Source: Mycolicibacterium hassiacum DSM 44199 (GTDB lineage: Bacteria; Actinomycetota; Actinomycetes; Mycobacteriales; Mycobacteriaceae). From it: DNA of 64,000 bases. The translations under genes and the position numbers were made by a program. This document shows, one piece after another, positions 17,333 to 25,614 of the stretch (the first letter of the stretch is position 1; every line of letters begins with the position of its first letter). Location: assembly GCF_900603025.1 (NCBI RefSeq), contig NZ_LR026975.1:2604001-2668000 (forward strand), in the 5' to 3' direction. A model generated the notes under the pieces. The model was not told the origin of the DNA and made no database searches. It saw only the letters and a list, made by a program, of their open reading frames with translations.

Positions 17333-17365
17333 CGGCCCCGGTATCCGATCCGGATACCGGGGCCG
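17333..17365. terminator. strong bidirectional intrinsic-type hairpin
   Basis: A perfect 15-bp stem (CGGCCCCGGTATCCG, then its exact complement) with a 3-base ATC loop. It lies between the convergent genes ending at 17308 (+) and 17394 (-). Only a weak pyrimidine run (CTTCTT) follows on the plus strand, as is usual for high-GC actinobacteria. Confidence 0.85.
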
Positions 17366-17393
17366 CTTCTTGGGGCCGCTCTTATGGGGCCGG

Positions 17394-18980
17394 TCAGCGG
17401 CCCGCCGCGTGCGCCCCGGCGCGGCGGCCGCTGAACACGCAGTCGGCGATGGACAGGCCGCTGATGTAGCCGTTCGAGCACACCCCGACCGCGGTGCGGC
17501 CGGCCGCGTACAGCCCGGGCACCACCCCGCCCTCGGCGCGGAGCACCTCGCCGGTGTCCTCGTCGACCACCAGCCCGCCCAGGGTCAGCCCCGGGATCGG
17601 GTAGAACATCGAGGAATCCGCCGAGATGTCGATCGAGTAGAACGGGCCGCGCTCCAGCCGCGGGCACAGCTCGGGATCCTTGTGGGCCGGGTCGCCCTCG
17701 CCGGCGGCGAGCGCGCGGTTGTACTCGTCGACGGTCTTGCGCAGTCCCGCCGGATCGATGCCGTTCTTGGCCGCCAGGGCCTCGATGGTGTCGGCCTTGC
17801 GGTGCCCCGGACCGAGCAGGTACCAGATCTGCAGCCGCTGGAACATCTTGGTCTGCTCGCGGATCTGGGTGCGGATCTTGCGCCAGGTGGCGGCGTCGTA
17901 GATGGCCCAGCCGCGACCGCCGAACTCGCGCATCAGCACATCGCCGTGGGTGGCGCCGTAGAGGTCCTCGCTGGCGATCCGGCGCCCGTCGGCACCGACG
18001 GTCAGCCCCTCCAGGAAGGCGCTGGGCGGCGACAGGAACCGCCAGGCGGTGACCTTGCCCATCTTGTCGGTGGTCCCACCGGCCTGCAGCCCCAGCCGGA
18101 TGCCGGTGCCGTCGTCACCGACGGTGCCCAAGGGCGAGATCTTCTCGAACTGCGGGGCGTAGCGGCGCACCCACTCGCGGTTGTTGATGAACCCGCCGGC
18201 CGCCAGGATCACCGCCCGGGCCCGCGCCTCGGCCGGCTGCGCCGCCTCGGCCAGCAGCCGCTCGCCGTAGCCCACCGCCCCGGCCACCGCGCCGGGCATC
18301 CAGGTGCCGAGCTTGCCGGTGGCCTTGGTGATCAGCTTGTGCCGGCGGGCGTTGCGGTGGCGCGGGTCGACCACCGTGTAGCGCACCCCGGTGACGGTGC
18401 CGTCCTCGTCCTGGATCAGGTCGTGCACCCGGGCCAGCGGCGCGAACCGCACCCCCTTGGCCAGGGCGGAGTCCCGCAGCCGCTCGAACAACTCCCGGCC
18501 GGACCGCATGCCCGGGGCAACCACCCGGTGCCCGCGCGGCGCGGGTTCGGCGTGCTCCCTGAACGGGTAGGCCTTCTCGTTGCCGGAGTAGTACAGGTAG
18601 TGCCGGTCGGTGGGGTACGAGGTCTTGTACGCCGGCGCCGCACCGCCGCGGAACGGCACGCCCTGGCGCTTGAGCCACTCGATCAGCGCCGGGCTCTGCT
18701 CGCAGAACCGGGCCAGCGTCTCCGGCCGGACCGCGTCGCGCACCTCCTGGGCCAGGTAGTCGCGCATGTTCTCGACGGTGTCGCGGTAGCCGCCGGCGCG
18801 CTGTTCGTCGGTGCCGCCGCCGGCGTAGACGATGCCGCCCGAGTAGGCGGTGGCGCCGCCGCCCCAGCCGCGGTCCAGCACCAGCACCCGGGCCCCGCGG
18901 TCGGCGGCCTCGATCGCCGCCGAGGCGCCCGCGGCACCGAAACCCACGACGATGACGTCGTATTCGTCGACTGTCGGCAT
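17394..18980 (-). CDS. FAD-dependent oxidoreductase, fumarate-reductase / 3-ketosteroid-dehydrogenase-like
   Basis: 528 residues, ATG at 18980. Seen: N-terminal FAD motif GFGAAGASAA (about 13-22), ATAYSGG, a mid-protein AAGGFINN, and a C-terminal cofactor cap GLYAAGRTAV...SNGYISGLS. Family knowledge: FAD-binding-2 flavoproteins that introduce or reduce C=C bonds next to carbonyls (KstD, fumarate reductase). The C-terminal Y-P-G-A-G of true KstD is not present, so the substrate differs or is unknown. First in order after the terminator, 13 bp downstream of an SDR on the same strand. Confidence 0.88.
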   Translation of the reverse strand: MPTVDEYDVIVVGFGAAGASAAIEAADRGARVLVLDRGWGGGATAYSGGIVYAGGGTDEQRAGGYRDTVENMRDYLAQEVRDAVRPETLARFCEQSPALIEWLKRQGVPFRGGAAPAYKTSYPTDRHYLYYSGNEKAYPFREHAEPAPRGHRVVAPGMRSGRELFERLRDSALAKGVRFAPLARVHDLIQDEDGTVTGVRYTVVDPRHRNARRHKLITKATGKLGTWMPGAVAGAVGYGERLLAEAAQPAEARARAVILAAGGFINNREWVRRYAPQFEKISPLGTVGDDGTGIRLGLQAGGTTDKMGKVTAWRFLSPPSAFLEGLTVGADGRRIASEDLYGATHGDVLMREFGGRGWAIYDAATWRKIRTQIREQTKMFQRLQIWYLLGPGHRKADTIEALAAKNGIDPAGLRKTVDEYNRALAAGEGDPAHKDPELCPRLERGPFYSIDISADSSMFYPIPGLTLGGLVVDEDTGEVLRAEGGVVPGLYAAGRTAVGVCSNGYISGLSIADCVFSGRRAGAHAAGR

Positions 18981-18993
18981 CTGTGACTCCCCG

Positions 18994-19785
18994 TCAGAGA
19001 ACGGACTTGATCTGTTTGGCGACGATCCGCGCGGTGCGCCGCGGCGCGATCCGCGACATCGCGTACAGGACCCGGGCGTCGGTGCCGATGATCACCCGGT
19101 AACGGTCCCTGGCGATGCCGTCGACGATCCGCCGGCCCGCGGTCTGCGGCTTGGTGATCGGCGCCTTACGGCCCTTCGCGTCGAGCATCTCCACACCCGA
19201 GTTCTGCGCCAGGTTCGTCGCGACCTGACCCGGAAACACGGTCACCACACGGACATCGGTGTCGGCGAGCTCGGCCTCCAGTCCTTCGCTGAACTGTTTC
19301 ACCGCGCCCTTGCTCGCGCTGTAGAGCAGCTGGCTGGCGAACGGCACCAGCGCCGCCAGGCTGGCCATGTTGGTGATGTTGGCCTGCGGGCGGGACAGCA
19401 GCAGCGGCAGGAAGGCCCGGCACATGTGCACGGTGCCCAGGTAGTTCACCGCGGTCACCCGCTCCGCGTCGGCGTCGTCGAGGTCGCCGAACAGGGCGAA
19501 GCGCTGGGCGATCCCGGCGATGTTGACCAGGCCGTCCACCCGGCCGTGCTCGCCGAGCACCGCGTCGGGCAGGGCCGCGACCGCGGCGGCGTCGGTGATG
19601 TCGAGTTCGTGGGTGCTCACCCGGCCACCGGCGGCCCGCACCCGCTCGGCCGTCACGGCCAGCCCGCAGCGGTCGCGGTCCACGGCGGCGACGTGCGCCC
19701 CGCGCCGCGCCAGCTCCGCCGCGACCTCGCGGCCCATCCCGTTGCCGGCGCCGGTGACGACGAACACCCGATCAGCGATACGCAT
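18994..19785 (-). CDS. short-chain dehydrogenase/reductase (SDR)
   Basis: 263 residues, ATG at 19785. Seen: TGAGNGMG cofactor loop (12-19), LDITD, NIAG (in place of NNAG), catalytic Ser in MASLAAL and YSASK. The C-terminus has a basic stretch (SRIAPRRTARIVAKQIKS), as in SDRs of the lipid/steroid-modifying type. Cotranscribed with the flavoprotein at 17394 (13 bp spacing). Confidence 0.9.
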   Translation of the reverse strand: MRIADRVFVVTGAGNGMGREVAAELARRGAHVAAVDRDRCGLAVTAERVRAAGGRVSTHELDITDAAAVAALPDAVLGEHGRVDGLVNIAGIAQRFALFGDLDDADAERVTAVNYLGTVHMCRAFLPLLLSRPQANITNMASLAALVPFASQLLYSASKGAVKQFSEGLEAELADTDVRVVTVFPGQVATNLAQNSGVEMLDAKGRKAPITKPQTAGRRIVDGIARDRYRVIIGTDARVLYAMSRIAPRRTARIVAKQIKSVL

Positions 19786-19842
19786 GCGGCCCTCCTCAGC
19801 CGGATGTGGTTGCGGTGCCGGTGAACACCATCCGGGTGCGGG

Positions 19843-20127
19843 TCAGCCGGATGCTCCGGATCCGCCGACCGCCTCGCGGTCGGCGAGCACCGGCAGCCTG
19901 CCCTGCCGGACCGCGTCCTCGATGGCGCTGCGCAGCTGGGGGCAGAGCGCGACGGCGTGCCCACCGGGGTGGGGTCGGTGCCGGCACTGCCGTCGCGCCT
20001 GCGCGGTCCACTGCACGCTGGTCTGCTCCCAGCTGGCCTTGCGGACCAGCACCGAGGCACCGCAGGTCGTGCAGTCGACCGGCCGCATCGGCTCGTCGAG
20101 CAGCCGGTTGTCCGGGCGGACCGTCAC
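19843..20127 (-). CDS. small Cys-rich protein coupled to the KshA-like oxygenase
   Basis: 94 residues from the GTG at 20127, whose GTGA overlaps the oxygenase stop (20124-20126). Four cysteines: Cys19 and Cys22 (CTTC), Cys48 (QCRHR) and Cys62 (ALCPQL). The pattern could hold zinc or possibly an Fe-S centre, but it is not the CX5CX2C layout of plant-type 2Fe-2S ferredoxins. Not recognised as a named family. Overlap with the oxygenase argues for a stoichiometric or assembly role. Confidence 0.68.
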   Translation of the reverse strand: MTVRPDNRLLDEPMRPVDCTTCGASVLVRKASWEQTSVQWTAQARRQCRHRPHPGGHAVALCPQLRSAIEDAVRQGRLPVLADREAVGGSGASG

Positions 20128-21290
20128 TTGTTCACGCCCACCAGCCGGGGCAGCCGCCCGTTGGCGATGTTGTCCTGCACCTCCTTCATCCACGCCTCGC
20201 GCGGACGGGTGGTGTCGATCTCGTACTCGAAGCGGTCCACCATGTCCGGGGTGATGTCGGCGACGTCGACGTAGAACTGCTGATACCAGCGCCGCAGCTG
20301 GTAGACCGGGCCGTCCTCCTCGCACAGCAGCGGGTTGTCGATGCGCGCCTTGCGCTTCCAGATCGCCACGTCCTGCTCGAAGCCGAGCTTGACGAAGTCC
20401 CCCAGCGCGATCGCCATCTCCATCGCGGCGTCCCGCGGCAGGTTGTCCGAGATCTCCACGGTGATCCCGTACTGCAGCACAAAGGAATTCGCGTCGATCG
20501 GATAGTGGCAGTTGATCAGCACGGTGCGCTGATCGCCGTGCTCGTAGTGGTAGACCAGGTCGTCGATCATGAACGAGGGGCCGTAGTAGGAGGCCACCGA
20601 GGTGGTGCCGAGGATCTTCGCCCCCTCCCCCGAGCCGAGATCGGGCCGGGCCTCGCTCTTGTAGTACTGGGTGGCGATGTGGCCCTCGAAGACGTTCTTG
20701 AACTCGGTGGGCAGCCCGCCGTGGATGTAGAAGAAATGCGCCATGTCCACGACGTTGTCGATGATCTCGCGGCAGTTGGTGTGCACCACCGTGGAATACC
20801 AGTGCCAGTCGGTCCAGCGGTCGGTGCCCACCCCCTCGATGCGCGGGATCGTCACCTCCGGCGGCGGCGGGTTGCCCTCCGGGTCGTTCCAGACGAACAG
20901 CATCCCGTCCTGCTCCATGGTCGGCCAGGTGGCGGTGCGGGCGAGTTTGGGCACCCGCCGGCTGTACGGGATGTGTTTGCACCGGCCGTCGCCGCCCCAG
21001 CGCCAGTCGTGGAACGGGCAGGCGATCTCGTTGCCCTTCACCTCGCCGTCGGAGAGGTCCCCGCCCATGTGCCGGCAGTACGCGTCCAGCACGTTGATCC
21101 GGCCGTCGGCACCGCGGAACACCACGAGTTTGCCGCCGAACGCGTTGACGGCGTGCGGCTTCCCGTCGCCGAGGTCACGGGTCAGCCCGAGGCAGTGCCA
21201 GCCCCGGGCGTACCGGGTGGGCAGGGCCTGCGCCTCGATCTGGCGAACCTCGTCGACGTCGCCGGGCTGCAACGATGTCATGTCGGCCAT
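20124..21290 (-). CDS. kshA: Rieske non-heme iron oxygenase, 3-ketosteroid 9alpha-hydroxylase (KshA)-like
   Basis: 388 residues from the ATG at 21290 (MADMTS); upstream in-frame codons give a non-homologous leader. Seen: Rieske 2Fe-2S ligands Cys72-x-His74 and Cys91-x2-His94, and the mononuclear-iron region NCREIIDNVVDMAHFFYIH with His185 and His190, plus a late FEQDVAIWK acidic ligand. The arrangement and many segments (LPTRYARGWHCLG; YQLRRWYQQFYVDVADI) closely match mycobacterial KshA. Reaction for KshA: 9alpha-hydroxylation of 3-ketosteroids with a KshB reductase, which is not in this window. The exact steroid specificity is inferred. Confidence 0.87.
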   Translation of the reverse strand: MADMTSLQPGDVDEVRQIEAQALPTRYARGWHCLGLTRDLGDGKPHAVNAFGGKLVVFRGADGRINVLDAYCRHMGGDLSDGEVKGNEIACPFHDWRWGGDGRCKHIPYSRRVPKLARTATWPTMEQDGMLFVWNDPEGNPPPPEVTIPRIEGVGTDRWTDWHWYSTVVHTNCREIIDNVVDMAHFFYIHGGLPTEFKNVFEGHIATQYYKSEARPDLGSGEGAKILGTTSVASYYGPSFMIDDLVYHYEHGDQRTVLINCHYPIDANSFVLQYGITVEISDNLPRDAAMEMAIALGDFVKLGFEQDVAIWKRKARIDNPLLCEEDGPVYQLRRWYQQFYVDVADITPDMVDRFEYEIDTTRPREAWMKEVQDNIANGRLPRLVGVNK

Positions 21291-21415
21291 CCTCGGGATC
21301 CAGAGCTGAAAGAGACACTGCCGTTCTAACACCGCCGTATTCACACACCCGGCTGTTGTTCCACTGACCGGGCAGGGCTCGGTCGGCGCGCGGCGGCGTT
21401 GCCGAGAATCGGCCG

Positions 21416-23095
21416 GTGACCGATCCGCAGCACCTCACCGTTGACCTGCTCGTCGTCGGCTCCGGCACCGGGATGGCCGCAGCACTCGCTGCTCACGAAC
21501 TCGGGCTGTCGACGCTCATCGTGGAGAAGACCGCCTACGTCGGCGGCTCCACCGCGCGTTCGGGTGGTGCCTTCTGGATGCCGGCGAATCCCATCCTCGC
21601 CGAGTCGGGCTCCGACGACACCCTGCAGGCCGGCCACACCTACATCGACGCCGTCGTCGGTGACGCGGCGCCGCTGGACCGCGCCCACGCGTTCGTCGAC
21701 TTCGGTGCGGCGACCATCGACATGCTGCGTCGCACCACACCGCTGAAATTCCTGTGGGCCAAGGACTATGCGGACTACCACCCGGAGCGGCCGGGCGGCA
21801 GCGCGGTGGGCCGGACCTGTGAGTCCCGCCCGTTCAACACCGCGGTGCTGGGCCCGGAGCTGGCCCGGCTGCGGCCGGGGGTGATGAAGTCGTCGTTCCC
21901 GATGCCGGTGACCGGCGCGGACTACCGCTGGCTCAACCTCATGGCCCGGGTGCCGCGCAAGGCGTGGCCGCGGATCCTGCTGCGCGCCTTCCAGGGCATC
22001 GGCGGCCTGGCGCTGCGGCGCCGCTACGCCGCCGGCGGGCAGGCGCTGGCCGCCGGGATGTACGCCGGGGTGCTGCGGGCCGGGATCCCGGTGTGGACCG
22101 AGTCGCCGGTGGTCGAGCTCGTCACCGACGGCGACCGGGTGACCGGCGCGGTGGTGGACCGGGCCGGCACCCGGGTCACGGTGCGGGCCGACCGCGGCGT
22201 CGTGCTGGCCGCCGGGGGGTTCGACCACGACATGGCCTGGCGGCACAAGTTCCAGTCCGAATCACTGCCCGACCACGCCAGCCTCGGCGCGGAGGGCAAC
22301 ACCGGCGACGCCATCCGGCTGGCGCAGGAGACCTGCGGCGCGGCCGTGGGGCTGATGGACCAGGCCTGGTGGTTCCCGGCGTTCGCCCCGCTGCCGGGTG
22401 GGGAGCCGACGGTGATGCTCGCCGAACGCTCGCTGCCCGGCTGCCTGATGGTCGACCAGACCGGTCGGCGGTTCATCAACGAGGCCATGGACTACATGTC
22501 GTTCGGCCAGCGGCTGCTGGAGCGCGAGCGCGCCGGTGACCGGGTCGAGCGGATGTGGATGGTCTTCGACCAGCGCTACCGCAACAGCTATGTGATGGCC
22601 GCGGAGCTGTTTCCCCGCATGCCCATCCCGCAGACGTGGTACGACGCCGGTATCGCCCACCGCGCCGACGACTTCCGCGACCTCGCCGGCGCCATCGGGG
22701 TTCCGGCGGACGCGCTGGTCGCCACCGTGGACCGGTTCAACGCGATGGCCCGGTCCGGGGTCGACACCGAGTTCGGCCGCGGGACAAGCGCCTACGACCG
22801 CTACTACGGGGACCCGACGGTCCGGCCCAACCCCAATCTGGGGCCACTGGAGTCCGGGCCGTTCTACGCCGTGCGGGTGGTGCTCAGCGACCTGGGTACC
22901 TGCGGCGGTCTGCGCGCCGACGCCCGCGCCCGGGTACTGCGCGAGGACGGATCGGTGGTGCCGGGCCTCTACGCCATCGGGAACACCGCCGCCAATGCCT
23001 TCGGCGCCAGCTATCCCGGCGCCGGCGCGACCATCGGGCAGGGGCTGGTGTTCGGCTACATCGCCGCACATCACGCGGCCGGACGGCTTGGCTGA
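21416..23095 (+). CDS. kstD: 3-ketosteroid-delta1-dehydrogenase (KstD)-like flavoprotein
   Basis: 559 residues, GTG at 21416. Seen: FAD motif GSGTGMAAAL near residues 15-24, the DYHPERPGG segment that in KstD carries an active-site Tyr, INEAMDYMSFG, and the C-terminal YPGAGATIGQG holding the catalytic Tyr and the Gly of KstD enzymes. Reaction: 1,2-desaturation of 3-ketosteroids. Divergent from the KshA-like gene across 125 bp. KshA and KstD together open ring B of the steroid nucleus, so the neighbourhood supports a steroid-type role. Confidence 0.87.
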   Translation: MTDPQHLTVDLLVVGSGTGMAAALAAHELGLSTLIVEKTAYVGGSTARSGGAFWMPANPILAESGSDDTLQAGHTYIDAVVGDAAPLDRAHAFVDFGAATIDMLRRTTPLKFLWAKDYADYHPERPGGSAVGRTCESRPFNTAVLGPELARLRPGVMKSSFPMPVTGADYRWLNLMARVPRKAWPRILLRAFQGIGGLALRRRYAAGGQALAAGMYAGVLRAGIPVWTESPVVELVTDGDRVTGAVVDRAGTRVTVRADRGVVLAAGGFDHDMAWRHKFQSESLPDHASLGAEGNTGDAIRLAQETCGAAVGLMDQAWWFPAFAPLPGGEPTVMLAERSLPGCLMVDQTGRRFINEAMDYMSFGQRLLERERAGDRVERMWMVFDQRYRNSYVMAAELFPRMPIPQTWYDAGIAHRADDFRDLAGAIGVPADALVATVDRFNAMARSGVDTEFGRGTSAYDRYYGDPTVRPNPNLGPLESGPFYAVRVVLSDLGTCGGLRADARARVLREDGSVVPGLYAIGNTAANAFGASYPGAGATIGQGLVFGYIAAHHAAGRLG

Positions 23096-23126
23096 CCACC
23101 GGGAATCGGGGACGGCCGGCCGAGGA

Positions 23127-23804
23127 TCAGATCGGCTCGTCCTCCCCTTCGGCCGCGATACGGCGCTCGACCTCGTACCAGTACTCGCGCGCGGGAAACT
23201 CGATGTTGTCCCGGCCGCTTGCCGCCAGCCGCTCCTCGACCTCGTCGAGGTCCTTGATCAGCCGCATCGCCAGGTCGTGCTCGGCCGCGTAGTAGCGCTC
23301 CGACCATTCCAGCGCCAGCCGCGCGTACGACCACGCGGGTTGGTCGGCGGTCCAGCGGACCTCGGTGGCCGCGGCCTGGCGCATACGGTCGGCGTAGGCC
23401 GCGTGCTCGACCAGGATCTCCCGCAGCCGGCCGGGCTGCATCAGGTGGCCCAGCATCACCCGCAGCACGGGGTTGTGCCGCAGGGTCGGCGGTTCCACCG
23501 TCTCCTCGTTGGCCCAGCGGGTCAGCAGCGACAGCCCCTTCGGGGTGATCCGGTACATCCGGCGACTACGCGCTCCGCCGGTATCGACCCGCGAACTCAC
23601 CAGACCGAGCCGTTCCAGTCGCTTCAGCTCGGAGTAGATCTGGCTGTAGGCCGGGCTCGGGTAGAAGAACCGAAGCGCCCAGTTGATCCACTTCTTGACG
23701 TCGTAGCCGGACAGTTCATCGCCCCCGGACAGCATGCCGAGCAACGCCCAACCGGTGGGCGAGACCCTGACGTCACCGCCTGGGACATCCGCGGAATCTG
23801 TCAC
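23127..23804 (-). CDS. PadR-family transcriptional regulator
   Basis: 225 residues, ATG at 23804. Seen: N-terminal winged helix with SPTGWALLGML, LSGYDVKKWINWALRFFY, PAYSQIYSELKRLERLGLV and the wing SRRMYRITPKG, then a C-terminal all-helical dimerisation domain (Vir-C-like, HAAYADRMRQAA). Family knowledge: PadR repressors respond to small, often phenolic or hydrophobic, ligands. It is divergent from the thioesterase at 23931 and convergent on kstD; likely target promoters are in the 126-bp gap (inference). Confidence 0.92.
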   Translation of the reverse strand: MTDSADVPGGDVRVSPTGWALLGMLSGGDELSGYDVKKWINWALRFFYPSPAYSQIYSELKRLERLGLVSSRVDTGGARSRRMYRITPKGLSLLTRWANEETVEPPTLRHNPVLRVMLGHLMQPGRLREILVEHAAYADRMRQAAATEVRWTADQPAWSYARLALEWSERYYAAEHDLAMRLIKDLDEVEERLAASGRDNIEFPAREYWYEVERRIAAEGEDEPI

Positions 23805-23930
23805 CCGCCAAGGCTAGCAATCGACGGGTGCCGCCCCCGTCCCGCAACCGCTGATCGGGAGGCGTTGTTGTACCCACCGAGCTGGAACCCGCACAGTCCA
23901 GGAGACACCCGCTGCCACCCGAGGAGGCCC

Positions 23931-24545
23931 ATGCCCGACGCTGCACTCACGCCGGACGACATCGAGCGCGCCGAGGCGGCTTTCGGTCCGCTGGCCGAGT
24001 CGCTGCGCACACTGGTCGATCTCGCGATCCGAAGTCGTGTCGACGACGAGCGGGCCCACCGGGCCCGGGCACTGATAGAGCAGGCCGGCGCGATTCTGAG
24101 CGAGCAGCTGTCGCCCGATTCGCCCGGTGTCCAGCCGACGACCGACGGCCGAACCCTCACCTGGGGCAACGTGATGATCGGCGTCCGCAACGCGATCGCA
24201 CCACCGTTGCGGGTGCACCGCGCGGCGAACAACAGCGCCGCAGCCGATCTCGTGCTGGGCACACCGTACGAAGGGCCGCCCGGGCTGGTGCATGGCGGCG
24301 TGTGCGCCATGCTGCTCGACCATGTGCTCGGGGCCACCGCCCACCGGCCCGGGTCGCCGGCGTTCACCGGCACCCTCACGCTGCGGTACGTCGCGCCGAC
24401 CCCGCTCGGCAGGCTGCGCGTCGAGGCCTGGGTGGAACGGGAGGAGAACGGGAAGACGTTCTCGGCCGGGCACATCCTGGACGCCGAGGGGACCGTGACC
24501 GTGGAGGCGCACGGGGTGTTCATCCGTCCGAGGCCGCGGTCGTGA
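23931..24545 (+). CDS. hotdog-fold thioesterase (PaaI-like)
   Basis: 204 residues, ATG at 23931 preceded by GAGGAGG (23921-23927). Seen: C-terminal hotdog domain with GPPGLVHGGVCAMLLDHVLG (the HGG motif before the central helix) and TGTLTLRYVAPTPLG strands. The N-terminal ~90 residues are helical and atypical for PaaI (usually about 140 residues). Family knowledge: acyl-CoA thioester hydrolysis. Divergent from the PadR gene; regulation by it is inference. Confidence 0.85.
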   Translation: MPDAALTPDDIERAEAAFGPLAESLRTLVDLAIRSRVDDERAHRARALIEQAGAILSEQLSPDSPGVQPTTDGRTLTWGNVMIGVRNAIAPPLRVHRAANNSAAADLVLGTPYEGPPGLVHGGVCAMLLDHVLGATAHRPGSPAFTGTLTLRYVAPTPLGRLRVEAWVEREENGKTFSAGHILDAEGTVTVEAHGVFIRPRPRS

Positions 24546-24547
24546 CG

Positions 24548-24949
24548 TCAGCCGGATCCCGGGCTCCACCGCGCGCTGCCGTTGCCCGACTGGCAGATCA
24601 GGAACAGGCCGTCGGGCGACTGCGCGACCCAGTTCTCGTAGCCGGTGCAGTTCTCCCCCAACTGCTTGACCCCGGCCATCGGCGGCGAGCGGAAGTAGCG
24701 GGGTTCGTACCGGCGCGGCGATCCGCAGAACACCAGCCTGCCGGGCTGGATCGACGGTCCGGCGACCGCCGTGGCGAACACGAAATACGCGGTGTCCGAG
24801 CACGGAGCGCCCAGCACCACACCGGCTTTGATTCCCGGCGTGCACTCCGGACCGTCGCACGGGGCCGGATCGGCCTGCGCGGGTACCGCCACCAGGAGCG
24901 CGAGCGCGGTCGACGCGACCGCCGCGATGGCCTTGCCCTGCACGTCCAC
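24548..24949 (-). CDS. small exported Cys-containing protein
   Basis: 133 residues from the GTG at 24949 (VDVQGKAIAAV). Seen: a signal peptide with hydrophobic AVASTALALLVAVPAQA cleaved about residue 25-27, then a mature domain with at least six cysteines (CDGPEC, PCSD, FCGS, NCTG, ICQS), suggesting three disulfides. Not recognised. It converges on the thioesterase with 2 bp between stops, and is divergent from another exported protein at 25083. Confidence 0.7.
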   Translation of the reverse strand: MDVQGKAIAAVASTALALLVAVPAQADPAPCDGPECTPGIKAGVVLGAPCSDTAYFVFATAVAGPSIQPGRLVFCGSPRRYEPRYFRSPPMAGVKQLGENCTGYENWVAQSPDGLFLICQSGNGSARWSPGSG

Positions 24950-25082
24950 GCACTCTGTCAGGCCGCCGGGTCCCCGGCCAGTCGGTGGTCCACTGAGCGG
25001 TCGGCACGAACCGGATTTCGCGGTGACGGTGTTTGACTGCGGTGCACCGATCATCCCGGACAACAGTTGCGAGGAGCACACC

Positions 25083-25604
25083 GTGCTGCGTCCGTTCACG
25101 ATCCCGGCCACCGCGGTCGCGGTGTTCGCCTGCGTCGCAGGCAGTGTCGCAGGCAATACGGTAGCCGCGGCCGACAACACCGACTGGGGGCTCAACGGCA
25201 CCTACATCGCGACCTCCAACGGCGAGTGGGCCCGAAAGAACGAGGTGTTCTTCGAGCAGGCGAGCCTGCGCAGCACCTGGACCATCTCCACCGAGTGCAG
25301 TTACCCGGGCGAGTGCACCGGAACCGTTCACAGCGACTGGGGCTGGACCGCTCCGATCTATCAGCGCAGCGGAATCTGGTACGTCAAGCACACGGTGGAG
25401 AACTGGATCCCCTGCCCGGACGGCACCACCGCGCCCGGATACCAGACCTTCCGGTTCCGGGCGATGACCCCGGACGGGGCCTACGCGGACCCCACCTCGA
25501 CGACCCTGGTCGGTGAGGACATCACCATCGGCGAGAGCGGTGCCTGCGGGGTGAACCGTCCGGTGTACATCAACATGCCGTTCAAACTGGTCAAGGTCTC
25601 CTGA
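25083..25604 (+). CDS. exported protein flanking the mce operon
   Basis: 173 residues from the GTG at 25083, with GAGGAG about 8 bases upstream. Seen: signal peptide (FTIPATAVAVFACVAGSVAG, cleavage near AAA), then a beta-rich mature domain with LNGTYIATSNGEWA, STWTISTECSYPGECTG and a C-terminal FKLVKVS. Four Cys in the mature part. The overall style (TWxx, Cys pairs, ending FKLVKV / FRLVRW) resembles the exported protein at 35001-35513 at the other end of the mce operon. Function unknown; secretion is likely. Confidence 0.78.
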   Translation: MLRPFTIPATAVAVFACVAGSVAGNTVAAADNTDWGLNGTYIATSNGEWARKNEVFFEQASLRSTWTISTECSYPGECTGTVHSDWGWTAPIYQRSGIWYVKHTVENWIPCPDGTTAPGYQTFRFRAMTPDGAYADPTSTTLVGEDITIGESGACGVNRPVYINMPFKLVKVS

Positions 25605-25614
25605 ACCGGCCGCC

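Noticed and set aside
17394..18980. Calling this flavoprotein KstD
   Set aside because: It lacks the YPGAG segment with the catalytic Tyr; only FAD-family similarity remains.
21291..21415. Possible KstR operator between the KshA-like and KstD-like genes (TGGAACAACAG on the minus strand, near 21355)
   Set aside because: One half-site (TnnAAC) fits, but the GTTnnA half is absent; not sufficient for a KstR call.
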